Origin: Lachancea kluyveri NRRL Y-12651
Taxonomy: Eukaryota > Ascomycota > Saccharomycetes > Saccharomycetales > Saccharomycetaceae
Length of the DNA: 64,000 nt
Assembly: GCA_000149225.2 (NCBI GenBank)
Contig: CM000690.1
Location: forward strand, 682,001 to 746,000
Reading direction: 5' to 3'
This document shows positions 50,135 through 59,141 of the stretch, piece by piece. A program made the translations under genes and the position numbers. A model generated the notes under the pieces. That model did not search any database, was not told the DNA's origin, and worked only from the letters and a program-made list of their open reading frames with translations. Position 1 is the first letter of the stretch. The number at the start of each line of letters is the position of its first letter.

Positions 50135-51874
50135 CTAGTCAACATCATCATTTGTAGAATCAAACCCAAAAGAAAAAATATTTTTAGAGTCCTCAGTTAA
50201 CTTGTTCCAAATCTCTGACTCTCTGACATTGTCTCTGAGCTCTAGCATCTTTTTTTTCAAAACTTCTACTTCCATAGTTTTCATTTCTTGAATTGCCTCT
50301 GGTAAGCAACCCTTGTACTTTGATTGAGCAATTAATTCAACAAAAAACTCATACATTGGGGTCTCAAATTCTGCTCTATCACCTAAACCGCAGTCCTCAT
50401 TATCGAATGGATAATCAGTACTCTTAACTAAGAAATTTTTTAAGATGGTGTATCTGTTTGGATCTGAGGTTTCTGAGTTTTTGGCTTCTAGGAAACACCT
50501 AACCGAAGCAACGAAGTCCTTTAAATGAAACCCAGAAATCTGGTTTTTTTTATTTTTAAAGAAGTTCAAAACCTTTGGTAAAACTGGCTCTGGTACAAAG
50601 TTTTCTGTTAATGCCACAGAGTCGGTTAAATTTATAACGCTATGCCACCACCCAGATGGTACATATATGCATTCGCCAGGAAAAGTAATACCTATTAAAC
50701 ACTGGCCCTCTTGAGCTAATCGTACTGAATCATTGTAATAGCCAGAAAGAACCCATTCGGCGATTCCGACTGGAGACGTCACTTCTTCTTCTTCTTTGTC
50801 CGTTGAGACACCTGGCGGTTTAACGCCTGGTGGCAACATCACCCATAATTTTACGCCACTCAGGCCAGCATTCCAAGCTGATGTGTAATTTGGATCTTTA
50901 TGGAAAGTTGAGCCGCTTCGCGCGGGACCAACAATCAACCATCGATGATCAGGTCTACACTCAACTCCATCTTCTTGAAATAGTTTGAATAAGTCATCCT
51001 GGTAGATTTTTGGAGCCTCATACTTTTTCACTATGCTTTTCATAGCCTTGCTGTTACAATCAAAAAGATATAGCGGTGATTCATCTCTATTGTCGCGATA
51101 GTATTGAGCATACAGAGATAAATCCCACTTGACAGCTTCTTGACGAAACTTTTCGTGGGGAAATTTCCTCAAAAGATAATCTAAATTCCAATCAGGCCAT
51201 CTTCCCATATTAGACTTTGACTGTAAAATAAAAGGCTTGTTGACATAAGTGGACTTGAAATCATCCAGACTAAGTTCTGCCTCGTCTAGTCTGGTAATGC
51301 CGAAATCTTTGTTCAGATTGTAGCCTAATTCACTGGATTGGCTTTCAAACTCTATAACTTTCTTGAAAAGTTCTTGGTAATCAATTTGAGAACATTGGTA
51401 CGGCCTATATAACAAATCAGAAAAAATCATTCCTCCGCAGTGGATCAACGCTTCTTCATCTAGTTTCAGAACTGTTTTTCTCCACGAACCCCTCCAACTT
51501 TGACAACCAAATGGAGCAATATTCCCCTCGTAGTCCTTCGACTTGTTTTCCAAACGAATGAATTCTTTAGTGTATAATTTCCTCCATAACTCCTCATCAT
51601 AAGTGTAGGCGTAAAGAATTCTAGACGCAAGACCTAGACTTTGCAAGTCACGAGGAGCATTCACATATGTAATGAGCTCCATCAAAAGGTCTTCAGGGAA
51701 TTCAGATAAATGGCCAAGCAACTTTTCCTTGGTTTTATTTCGAGTAGTCGCATCTTGATCTACAAGTAAGGCATTACCAGATGGCTTGACACCTAATGGG
51801 TGGCTCGGAGCTGTAGTAAACGTATTGATGCGGTAATTAGGAATTTTTCGAGGTCTCTTGAGTTCTTGAGTCAT
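50135..51874 (-). CDS. F-box and JmjC domain protein, JMJD6-like
   Basis: The 579-residue protein has an F-box-like N-terminal segment (about 55-105, FPEDLLMELITYVNAPRDLQ) and a JmjC domain. The Fe(II)-binding triad is visible: His325 and Asp327 in GPARSGSTFHKDPNYTSAWN and His411 in VPSGWWHSVINL. The JmjC core resembles the JMJD6 (PTDSR) subgroup, 2-oxoglutarate oxygenases that hydroxylate lysines or act on RNA-bound proteins, more than the histone demethylases Jhd1, Jhd2, Rph1 or Gis1. An F-box suggests an Skp1-containing ubiquitin ligase. I know no orthologue in S. cerevisiae; the substrate is unknown. All three metal ligands are present, so catalysis is plausible. The gene has no intron, and its neighbours (MRPL32, CDC10) are ordinary. 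Confidence 0.88.
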   Translation of the reverse strand: MTQELKRPRKIPNYRINTFTTAPSHPLGVKPSGNALLVDQDATTRNKTKEKLLGHLSEFPEDLLMELITYVNAPRDLQSLGLASRILYAYTYDEELWRKLYTKEFIRLENKSKDYEGNIAPFGCQSWRGSWRKTVLKLDEEALIHCGGMIFSDLLYRPYQCSQIDYQELFKKVIEFESQSSELGYNLNKDFGITRLDEAELSLDDFKSTYVNKPFILQSKSNMGRWPDWNLDYLLRKFPHEKFRQEAVKWDLSLYAQYYRDNRDESPLYLFDCNSKAMKSIVKKYEAPKIYQDDLFKLFQEDGVECRPDHRWLIVGPARSGSTFHKDPNYTSAWNAGLSGVKLWVMLPPGVKPPGVSTDKEEEEVTSPVGIAEWVLSGYYNDSVRLAQEGQCLIGITFPGECIYVPSGWWHSVINLTDSVALTENFVPEPVLPKVLNFFKNKKNQISGFHLKDFVASVRCFLEAKNSETSDPNRYTILKNFLVKSTDYPFDNEDCGLGDRAEFETPMYEFFVELIAQSKYKGCLPEAIQEMKTMEVEVLKKKMLELRDNVRESEIWNKLTEDSKNIFSFGFDSTNDDVD

Positions 51875-52241
51875 ATCGATCGTAATGGAAAAGTCAAATA
51901 TCGAAACGTAATTACCTAGTTAATTACTTAAGCTCAACTCATCACGTTGAAAAACCAAACAAGTGAAAATAAAAAAAAAAAATCTTTTCTTTTGTTGGCG
52001 TTAAAAATGATGATAGTGGACGTGAAGGGCACAACTAACTGGTCAAAATTAACTGTTTAAAGTGCTGAGGCATTAGGAACCACTTGGTGAAAAAAGATCG
52101 TGGTTGAAAGATATGTTTCAGACAATGTTTAGTGAAAATCAATCAATGCTTCTGAGATTTATTCTCTACTAGACCATACAACAGAAAACGTATAGGCCTT
52201 GTGATATATACAGGATTAAAAAAGCATCCAAGTGGCTAGAA
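51875..52241. other. F-box/JmjC gene promoter and MRPL32 3' region
   Basis: This 367-bp space contains the promoter of the F-box/JmjC gene, read on the minus strand, with an A run at about 51970-51981. I see no gene or repeat. Confidence 0.5.
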
Positions 52242-52793
52242 CTATTTCTTTTTGTCTTCTACTGGAAGGGATCTCAAGCGACGCTCTAAGTAGCTATCTT
52301 TATCCTTTAGCTTTTTCATATACTCGGTATCCTTCTTCCCAGGATACAATATACGTCTGTCCAGCTCAGATAACTCTTGCTCTTGTGCAGGTTCTTGGGG
52401 ATTCTCCGTAGTTTGAGTTTTCCAAATGTGACGAATTTCATTCACACAGTGCATACACAATGTGTTGGCCCTCTTATAATGACCACAAGATGGGCATTTG
52501 TTCAGATGGTGGATCATCTTCAGCTGTTTTTTGCCTGGGCCATACAGCTTTTGTCTCTTTTTCTGGTGGGAGACCTTTTTTTTGGGAACAGCAAGTAAAA
52601 TACCGTTATTAGAAAAGAAGTCTTGTTCAGGTGTTTGTTTTTCTGATCTTTTTTCTAAAAGTTCACTTAGCCTCTGTGGCAACTGTTGAGGCAGAATAGA
52701 GGCAGCAGATCCACCAATGGCCCAACGTGGTAATATGGAAATAGCAGTAGCCGAGAGTGTCCTTCCTAAAAAGAAGCCAGACGCTAGTGACAT
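52242..52793 (-). CDS. MRPL32: Mitochondrial ribosomal protein bL32m
   Basis: The 183-residue protein equals S. cerevisiae Mrpl32 in length (YCR003W). It has a hydrophobic, Ser/Ala-rich mitochondrial presequence. The conserved processing region and L32 core begin at [19 protein letters not shown] (about 69-87). The zinc-binding cysteines lie in [17 protein letters not shown] (about 99-115). In S. cerevisiae its presequence is removed by the m-AAA protease, a step coupled to assembly of the mitochondrial ribosome. It is divergent from CDC10, with about 285 bp between the starts. Confidence 0.95.
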   Translation of the reverse strand: MSLASGFFLGRTLSATAISILPRWAIGGSAASILPQQLPQRLSELLEKRSEKQTPEQDFFSNNGILLAVPKKKVSHQKKRQKLYGPGKKQLKMIHHLNKCPSCGHYKRANTLCMHCVNEIRHIWKTQTTENPQEPAQEQELSELDRRILYPGKKDTEYMKKLKDKDSYLERRLRSLPVEDKKK

Positions 52794-53078
52794 CCCAATT
52801 GCTGTTAATTGGAGTGTAGAGTTGATGATAAATTATAACTTTCTATTAGCCCAATCGCCCTATCTCTCTTGTCTACTCAGGTTCTATATTTTTTACTGGA
52901 AAATTTTTTTCTTTATCGCTATTAACGTGTTTTTATGTGTCTGGGTGTGTTTCGTGTGTTTTTTGTGGCTGGATTTGAGAATTAGTCTCAAAACGCGAGT
53001 TCAACGCAAGAGTAACATCAACAACACCTCTTTCGATTCTTGGGAAACCTACCAAGCACAACCAAAAAACAAATCAAA

Positions 53079-54077
53079 ATGACATCAACTGCTTCCGAAT
53101 ATAATTCTGTTGCTCCATCTTCATATGTTGGCTTTGACACGATAACCAGCCAAATTGAACACCGTCTTTTAAAGAGAGGTTTTCAATTTAATATCATGGT
53201 TGTTGGTCACTCTGGTTTGGGTAAGAGTACTCTTGTCAACACCTTGTTCGCCTCACACTTGATTGATCCCGCTACTGGTGTTGATATTTCTAGGGACCCG
53301 ATCTCTAAGACCACTGAGATCAAGGTCTCTTCCCATACCCTAGTAGAAGACAGAGTTCAATTAAAAATCAACGTAATTGATACTCCGGGATTTGGGGACC
53401 AAATTAACAACGAAAAAGTCTGGGAACCTATCGTGAAGTACATCAAGGAGCAACACTCTCAATACTTGCGTAAAGAGTTAACTGCTCAACGTGAAAGGCA
53501 CATTATTGACACTCGTGTTCATGCTGTCCTATACTTTGTTCAACCTAATGGTAAAGGTTTGACACAATTGGATGTTGCTGCATTGAAGAGGTTGACTGAA
53601 ATTGCTAATGTTATTCCAGTTATTGCCAAAGCAGACACTCTAACAATAGACGAGAGAACCAAATTTAGAGAAATTATCCAGCGGGAATTCAAGAAGTATA
53701 ACTTCAGAATCTATCCTTATGATGCAGAAGAATTGACTGAAGAAGAATTGGAATTAAATGATAGTATAAGATCTATCATCCCTTTCGCTGTTGTGGGTTC
53801 TGAAAACGAAATAACCGTTAACGGGGAAGTGGTCAGGGGTAGGAAAACCCGTTGGGGAGCTGTCAACGTTGAAGACATAAATCAGTGCGAGTTTGTTTAC
53901 TTGAGGGAATTTTTGATTAGGACCCACTTGCAAGATTTAATTGAAACGACTTCTCTTGTTCACTACGAAGGATTCAGGTCCAAGCAGTTGATTGCTTTGA
54001 AGGAGAATGCCAATAGTCGCGCCTCTGCACATCTATCTCAGACTTCAAACACCATGTTTCAACGTCATGGTCAGTAA
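53079..54077 (+). CDS. CDC10: Septin Cdc10
   Basis: The ATG at 53079 gives 332 residues starting MTSTASEYNSVAPSSYVGFD; the ATG at 53040 would add an unconserved extension. The septin GTPase domain has P-loop GHSGLGKSTL (about 43-52), G3 DTPGFGD (about 100-106), G4 AKAD (about 184-187) and the septin unique element at about 247-300. A short N-terminus and absence of a long C-terminal coiled coil are typical of Cdc10. It forms the centre of the hetero-octameric septin rod at the bud neck, needed for cytokinesis. In S. cerevisiae CDC10 (YCR002C) lies next to CEN3; here the centromere lies 0.9 kb downstream. Confidence 0.97.
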   Translation: MTSTASEYNSVAPSSYVGFDTITSQIEHRLLKRGFQFNIMVVGHSGLGKSTLVNTLFASHLIDPATGVDISRDPISKTTEIKVSSHTLVEDRVQLKINVIDTPGFGDQINNEKVWEPIVKYIKEQHSQYLRKELTAQRERHIIDTRVHAVLYFVQPNGKGLTQLDVAALKRLTEIANVIPVIAKADTLTIDERTKFREIIQREFKKYNFRIYPYDAEELTEEELELNDSIRSIIPFAVVGSENEITVNGEVVRGRKTRWGAVNVEDINQCEFVYLREFLIRTHLQDLIETTSLVHYEGFRSKQLIALKENANSRASAHLSQTSNTMFQRHGQ

Positions 54078-55005
54078 GCAATTGTATAACTTACTGCCTA
54101 CTTTCTTCCTATGTGCATACTTTATTCGATATAAGGAAACGATACGGCATGGCTGGGTACAGTGCTATCACTTCTATTTTTGTAAAACAGAAATGTACTT
54201 TAGGTCTGACTATTAAAAGTCTGTATAAATAATTTTGAGTTATAGCGAATAACTATTGCAATATCTGCTGGAATGGTAAACTTCTAGCTTTTTTCTTTCA
54301 TTCATTGGTTTCCTTTACCAGGTTTAAGCGCCATGTACTCAAGAATTTTCAAAAGCGGTTCTGAAGGTGTTGAGCAGTTATATTGGTGAGCTACGCCAGC
54401 CTTCAATCTATCTTCTACGTATAAATCATTGTATAGCGTGATTGCTACTTGTTCCGCTTTTATGTAGCTTAGATCTTTAAAAAAACTGAACTGTACATAT
54501 TAACACTACACTAATAAGCGCAAAGGCAATATAGTAGCAGCCTCGCTAATAAAAAATATATGACTCCTAAAAGAATCTGTTTGAATAATTCTCTAAGTAA
54601 GCTAGACAAAAGTAAATAGCAGTACTATAAAACAGTATTTAATTTTATATTTTCTATCTTTATGCATTTCACATCCATGACCTCTGAATTAAATTCCAGT
54701 AAAATTAATTTTTCAATACTACATTGTTGATATGAAAGAAGAAAAAAAAGTAATCACATAAATAATTGATGTTATATAATTATTTTAAAAATTTAATTTT
54801 TGACAAGAAATAAGAAAAATAATACTCTTAAAATAATAAATTTATGATAAAATAAAAAGCAGAGGGTAAAAAATTTAGAATCTTGAGTATATACAACTCG
54901 AACTACAACCTTGATAGAACATTCCAACGAAAACTCCCCTGCAAAATCTGACAGAAACGAATGAAAACAAAAGCTTGGCAGATTATTTTTAATAGCTCTA
55001 AATTT
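54078..55005. other. AT-rich flank between CDC10 and the centromere
   Basis: This 928-bp flank becomes increasingly AT-rich toward the centromere. I see no gene, LTR or tRNA. An 11-bp match to the S. cerevisiae origin core sequence (TTTTATATTTT, 54643-54653) is present but expected by chance in such DNA. Confidence 0.55.
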
Positions 55006-55204
55006 GTCACGTGATCTACTTTACTACTTTTATTTAATATTATTATTTTTAAAAAAATTTTAAATTTAATATAAACAAGTATGTAATATATTTTTTGTAA
55101 AATATAAATAAAAATATAAATCTACTGTAACTTAAATTATAAAGTATAAAATTATATTTAATATTTTATAAAAATAATATTTTACGTATTCCGAAACATT
55201 TTTA
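55006..55204 (+). other. Point centromere (CDEI-CDEII-CDEIII)
   Basis: CDEI is a perfect RTCACRTG match, GTCACGTG, at 55006-55013. CDEII follows as about 165 bp of extreme AT content (roughly 92 percent, 55014-55178). CDEIII is centred on ATTCCGAA (55188-55195) within a T-rich left and A/T right arm (about 55179-55204). Order, orientation and composition match budding-yeast point centromeres, bound by Cbf1 at CDEI, the Cse4 nucleosome at CDEII and CBF3 at CDEIII. The neighbours are CDC10 on the left and DOM34 and RER1 on the right, which flank CEN3 and CEN14 in S. cerevisiae. CDEII is about twice the S. cerevisiae length and close to that of Kluyveromyces lactis. Confidence 0.93.
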
Positions 55205-55487
55205 AGTTTTTAAATTTAATATTTCTATTAAATATCGTTAATGACGAGTAATTTGAGATCAGGTGATTTTAGATTTCCCAAATACCCAGTATAGACTAAT
55301 AACGGTATTTCATTAACTGCTATAACTGTAACTTGATGAGCTGAATGAACTACGATCGAGCGATGTATTACTTTTTTGGCTTTTCCGACACCTTCTGTGC
55401 TCTAACTGAATAATAGATACGAACGGATATATACATACTTATATTTGTTTTTTAGAAGGTACACCACAATTATGGTTTCGTCGATTT

Positions 55488-56654
55488 TCAATCATCGTCG
55501 CTTTCGCTATCCTCGTCTAAATCTGGCAAAGGGTATTTCAGGATGCATGCCAACCCAGTCAATTTATCTAACTCTTCCCCAGAATCATGAAGTGAACTGA
55601 AAACGAAAACCTTGCCACCGCTTTGTTCAACTCGAGAGATTAATGATAAGGATTTCTTCCTAATATTGATGTCGTCAGAACGTAACAGCGTATCCGTAAT
55701 TAATAGAGTATCAATTGCACCCAATTCGCAAGCTTTAGTGATTTCAGCTTCCCCGTACCAAGCCTTGTAATCGTCGTCATTGAGATGTTGCAAAAACTCA
55801 TCCAGTATTACTGCCTCTTTGGAGTTCTTAGCATCTCGCAATTTCGAAGCATATGCAGGGTTTTTCAAGACTTCAGTGATCCCCTGCAGATACCCAGTTG
55901 AACAGTGTGCGACCAGGATTTTTGAAGTGTTGGCCAAAATTGTCTTGTTTTTTTCTGCCTGAGTATATTGCATAACCTTTTGGAACAAGGTTTTGGCATA
56001 AAAACCAGGTGAGCACAGAATTATAACTTTCAATTTCTCAAAATCAAAATGCCTTTTCATTGATTCGTAAGTAGCTTTGTAAAACTTCTCAATTTTTTCA
56101 TCAAATTTCATGACATCTGTGCTTCTTTTCTTTTTTGGTATACTGTATTCAATCTTGTTTTTAAGGACAGTAGAAAAAGAATTCAGCAAACAGATATGAG
56201 AGATACCCTCTTGCAAAACTACTGCAGCCATATCAGAACGACTTTCAGTATTACATGCTTCATTTAGAAGCTTTGACACATATGGGTTAAAATCATTCTT
56301 AATCAACGTAAGTGGGTACGCATAAGTGATGGTATAGCTAAAAAATTTCCCGATAGGAACATCCAGGTTAACCCTGTCGTTATCATCTGCGGTGGTGACA
56401 CCTTTGAATCTTAAGAACTCATGCTGAGGCTCGAATTCCGAAGAGACAATTTTTAAACGCAATCTGGTTAAATTGGTAGATTTCTTTTTGCCCGATTCAT
56501 CAAGTTTAGATGTAACTTTCTTAGTTACAATAATTTCATCGTCAGTGTTTATTATGTTGTATAATGTAAACAGGTCCTCTTTATCTTGTGGATGAAGAGT
56601 TAAAATCGCTTCATTCGTATTATGAGCACCTTTTTTTTGACTAACTAGTTTCAT
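55488..56654 (-). CDS. DOM34: Dom34 (Pelota), ribosome rescue factor
   Basis: The 388-residue protein matches Dom34 (386 residues in S. cerevisiae, YNL001W). The N-terminal Sm-like domain (1-130) contains LTLHPQDKEDLFTLYNII. The central domain (about 140-270) has the basic PKKKRSTDVMKFDEK and HCSTGYLQGITEVL, and the C-terminal eRF1-like domain ends LACILKYPLPDLDED. It lacks the GGQ motif of eRF1, as expected. With the GTPase Hbs1 it splits stalled ribosomes in no-go decay and rescues inactive 80S ribosomes. Its position beside the centromere is conserved with CEN14. Confidence 0.97.
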   Translation of the reverse strand: MKLVSQKKGAHNTNEAILTLHPQDKEDLFTLYNIINTDDEIIVTKKVTSKLDESGKKKSTNLTRLRLKIVSSEFEPQHEFLRFKGVTTADDNDRVNLDVPIGKFFSYTITYAYPLTLIKNDFNPYVSKLLNEACNTESRSDMAAVVLQEGISHICLLNSFSTVLKNKIEYSIPKKKRSTDVMKFDEKIEKFYKATYESMKRHFDFEKLKVIILCSPGFYAKTLFQKVMQYTQAEKNKTILANTSKILVAHCSTGYLQGITEVLKNPAYASKLRDAKNSKEAVILDEFLQHLNDDDYKAWYGEAEITKACELGAIDTLLITDTLLRSDDINIRKKSLSLISRVEQSGGKVFVFSSLHDSGEELDKLTGLACILKYPLPDLDEDSESDDD

Positions 56655-57095
56655 TTTGTTATACCTTTCTTGTTAGCGGGAACAAAAGGATAAGTAGGCG
56701 ATAATTAAGCAGAAACTTCCTTAACAATAACCTACAGAGTTTTGCTTCTAGGGAAGTGAAGAATTTTATTTTTTACTTTCAAATCTCACGTTTCTCGTCT
56801 TCTGTGACTAATAGATTCCATCAAAACTATTTTCCCCAGTCGAGTGTTTATATGATTCGGAAAAGAGATAGAAGATATATCAAATACCAGTGTACTTTTT
56901 CATCTTTTTATTTTCTCTCTCCTATTTTTTTATTCGTTCGTCTATTTGTTGAATTTAATTATGCTCTTATTTATTTTAGAGGTGTTAGTTTGCTTCTCTT
57001 CAGTAATGACAAGCACTAAATTACATGTACATAAATACCAGTGAGATAACTAAGCTGATGTGCTCTTGATCAATAAGCACTATTCACTAGTTAAT
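56655..57095. other. DOM34 promoter and RER1 3' region
   Basis: This 441-bp space is AT-rich. The 87-codon plus-strand frame at 56756-57019 is low in complexity and unsupported. Nothing else is recognisable. Confidence 0.5.
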
Positions 57096-57647
57096 CTAGT
57101 TATTTGGGGCATTGTATTTTCTCTTACCGACGTCAAGTGGAATGTATCTATATTTAATCATGTGTTGAATCTGCCTTCTCATAGTCAAAGCGAACAACAG
57201 GATAAAGTACATTAGCAAGATTGGCCAGAAAACAGGAATATCGAAGATGCCGAAGAAAGTCATGAATAGACAGATGGAAGTAGCCCTGACCGCATTGTAC
57301 CAAAACTTGAATTCCGGAAGCCTTCTAATAAAAGGTCTGAACTCTTCGGCCATCTCACCAGATTCTAGTTCATTATTTTGTTCGGCTTGCTGCAATGAGA
57401 CGTCGAACTTGGGAGTCAAAAAGGCTAAAAACTGATTCAGCAAATATATTGCCAGCCCATAACACACGACGTACCATCCTTGGCTCGTCACAATACGCAG
57501 GAAGAAGATGACTAGTAACGCCGCCAAGCCACTCCATCTGTACTTGGTGTGAGGTGTGGTCTTGTCCAGATTCATTTGATAAATGACCTTGTACTTATTG
57601 AAGTAAGCCACAGCTTTGTTGGAAGATTCAGATTCTACTAAATTCAT
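57096..57647 (-). CDS. RER1: Rer1, Golgi retrieval receptor
   Basis: The 183-residue protein is a four-pass membrane protein of the Rer1 family (188 residues in S. cerevisiae, YCL001W). Hydrophobic segments occur at about 40-60, 63-80, 121-139 and 140-156. Conserved blocks include TPHTKYRWSG, FLAFLTPKFDVSL, EEFRPFIRRLPEFKFWYNA and the C-terminal KYRYIPLDVGKRKY. Rer1 in the cis-Golgi binds polar residues in membrane spans of ER proteins and returns them by COPI vesicles. Its neighbour on the centromere side is DOM34; S. cerevisiae RER1 is likewise next to CEN3. Confidence 0.97.
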   Translation of the reverse strand: MNLVESESSNKAVAYFNKYKVIYQMNLDKTTPHTKYRWSGLAALLVIFFLRIVTSQGWYVVCYGLAIYLLNQFLAFLTPKFDVSLQQAEQNNELESGEMAEEFRPFIRRLPEFKFWYNAVRATSICLFMTFFGIFDIPVFWPILLMYFILLFALTMRRQIQHMIKYRYIPLDVGKRKYNAPNN

Positions 57648-58176
57648 CTCAGGCTATAATGTATTTGTTGCAGCTATCGTGTTCGTTAATGGAAAGGCTT
57701 TTCGTGTCCTTGTTTTTTTTCTCCAGTGTAAAATTCATATTTTTTCGAAGCCCGGGAAGAAATTCGTAAAATGTGCAAATTGATAATTATCACAACGCTT
57801 TAAGCATCACGAGTTTCCGAGCACCAAAACAGATATCGAAATCTATAGTAAAAAGGTTTTAGCAAATCGGGTAATACTCAAAAACGGTCCAAGATACAAG
57901 ATTCATTAGATTTTCTGTGTAACTCAATTTTCCTGATGTTCACATCTTTACTGAGAACAAGGATAGATTACTATGCCTGTGAATGGTTGGAGTTCGGATA
58001 AAACCTGGCCTTCTACTACACAAGGAGAACCGAAATTCTTTTAATCTCCCCGTATTTAAGGAGTTTCGTGCTATGTTTAATGAAAGTAACAGTAGCTAAT
58101 TTGCCTCGTTATGTACGTCATAGCTGTGTTAATCATTTTTACAATCAACTTAAATGCTGTCAACCGGTAACAACTA
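57648..58176. other. RER1-YCL002C divergent intergenic region
   Basis: This 529-bp space contains both promoters. No separate gene is supported. It may contain the true first exon of the PQ-loop gene if the provisional exon at 58177 is wrong. Confidence 0.45.
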
Positions 58177-59049
58177 ATGCCCATCAACAATGCAATCAAT
58201 TGTAGTCCTACAAACTACATCAGCAGTACTAGATGTACGTTCTACTTGATTTTAACCTATGACTATTATCCTTAGCTCACATACTAACATCCGAAAAATA
58301 AAAAGGCTATTGCAGTGCTATACCAGAAGAGGTACAACAGACTGCACAGGTCAATTTATGGTTTGTCATATGACTTGTACGTGCTTAGCATATTTTCATA
58401 CACTATTTCCATATATTGCACCATGAACTACAGGTTTTCTTCCCTTGTTCGAACACAGCTTTCCAAGAGGTTTCCTATTTTCTACCCAATCGAAGGCGCA
58501 CAAGCTCCCACATCTATGATGATGGCATTAGTGCACACAGTAAACTTGATATGCTGCTGCATGGTTCTGAGGCAAATGTTCAGATATAGATTTACCAAGC
58601 ACGTCCATCAAAGCATATCTACTTTATGTGTTTCTGTTATCACTGCAACCGTAGTGTTTAGTGTGTTTACATTTGCATGTGCTTCTTACAACTTGCCACT
58701 TCACGACATGGGTAAATTTGGCGTATTTTACCTGGAACATGTAAACTACTTATGGGTGATTGGTAACATAATATCATGCTTCAGACTGGCCCCACAAATG
58801 ATGATAAACTGGATGGGGATGTGCACGCAGGGCCTTTCATCCAAGTATGTCGTCTTAACTATGGTTGCAAGTCTGGTTGCAATCATCGGAAACATTGCAT
58901 CTACCGAAGTACCTTTTTATAGGATACCGTTTAACTACGTCCCATTGTTTGTGCCTATTAGTCACCTGGTATCCCTTCTCATTATTTTGTACCAGGCACA
59001 ATATTTATACATAGGAAAAAATCCCTACTTACAGAGGGGTAAGGCTTGA
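58177..59049 (+). CDS. PQ-loop (cystinosin-like) membrane protein, YCL002C orthologue; exon 1 provisional
   Basis: The main exon is 58316-59049. It has no ATG near its start but directly follows TACTAAC (58282-58288) and an acceptor TTGCAG ending at 58315, so a 5' exon must exist. The only exon I could fit is 58177-58234 (19 codons plus one base) with donor GTACGT, giving 263 residues; this is a guess. The main exon starts inside a PQ-loop-like repeat (LYQKRYNRLHRSIYGLSYDL) and has several membrane spans and a second PQ-loop-like repeat (FRLAPQMMINWMGMCTQGLS, about 180). Such proteins include lysosomal cystine and vacuolar basic amino-acid transporters. The substrate of the S. cerevisiae protein (YCL002C, about 250 residues) is unknown. 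Order between RER1 and PGS1 supports orthology. Confidence 0.7.
58235..58315 (+). other. Probable intron of the YCL002C orthologue
   Basis: The 3' half is strong: branch point TACTAAC at 58282-58288 and acceptor GCAG ending at 58315. The donor GTACGT at 58235 is a plausible variant but unproven; the intron could begin further upstream. Confidence 0.55.
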
Positions 59050-59141
59050 GAGTAACCATGATTTTAGTTCATTATGACATTATATACAAGTATTCTATAT
59101 CTCTTCAGTCTATTTGTTTGTTCGCTTACTTGCTTTTCTTC

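Noticed and set aside
54643-54653. Perfect 11-bp match to the S. cerevisiae origin core (TTTTATATTTT) near the centromere
   Set aside because: In DNA this AT-rich such matches arise often by chance, and origin motifs differ between yeast genera.
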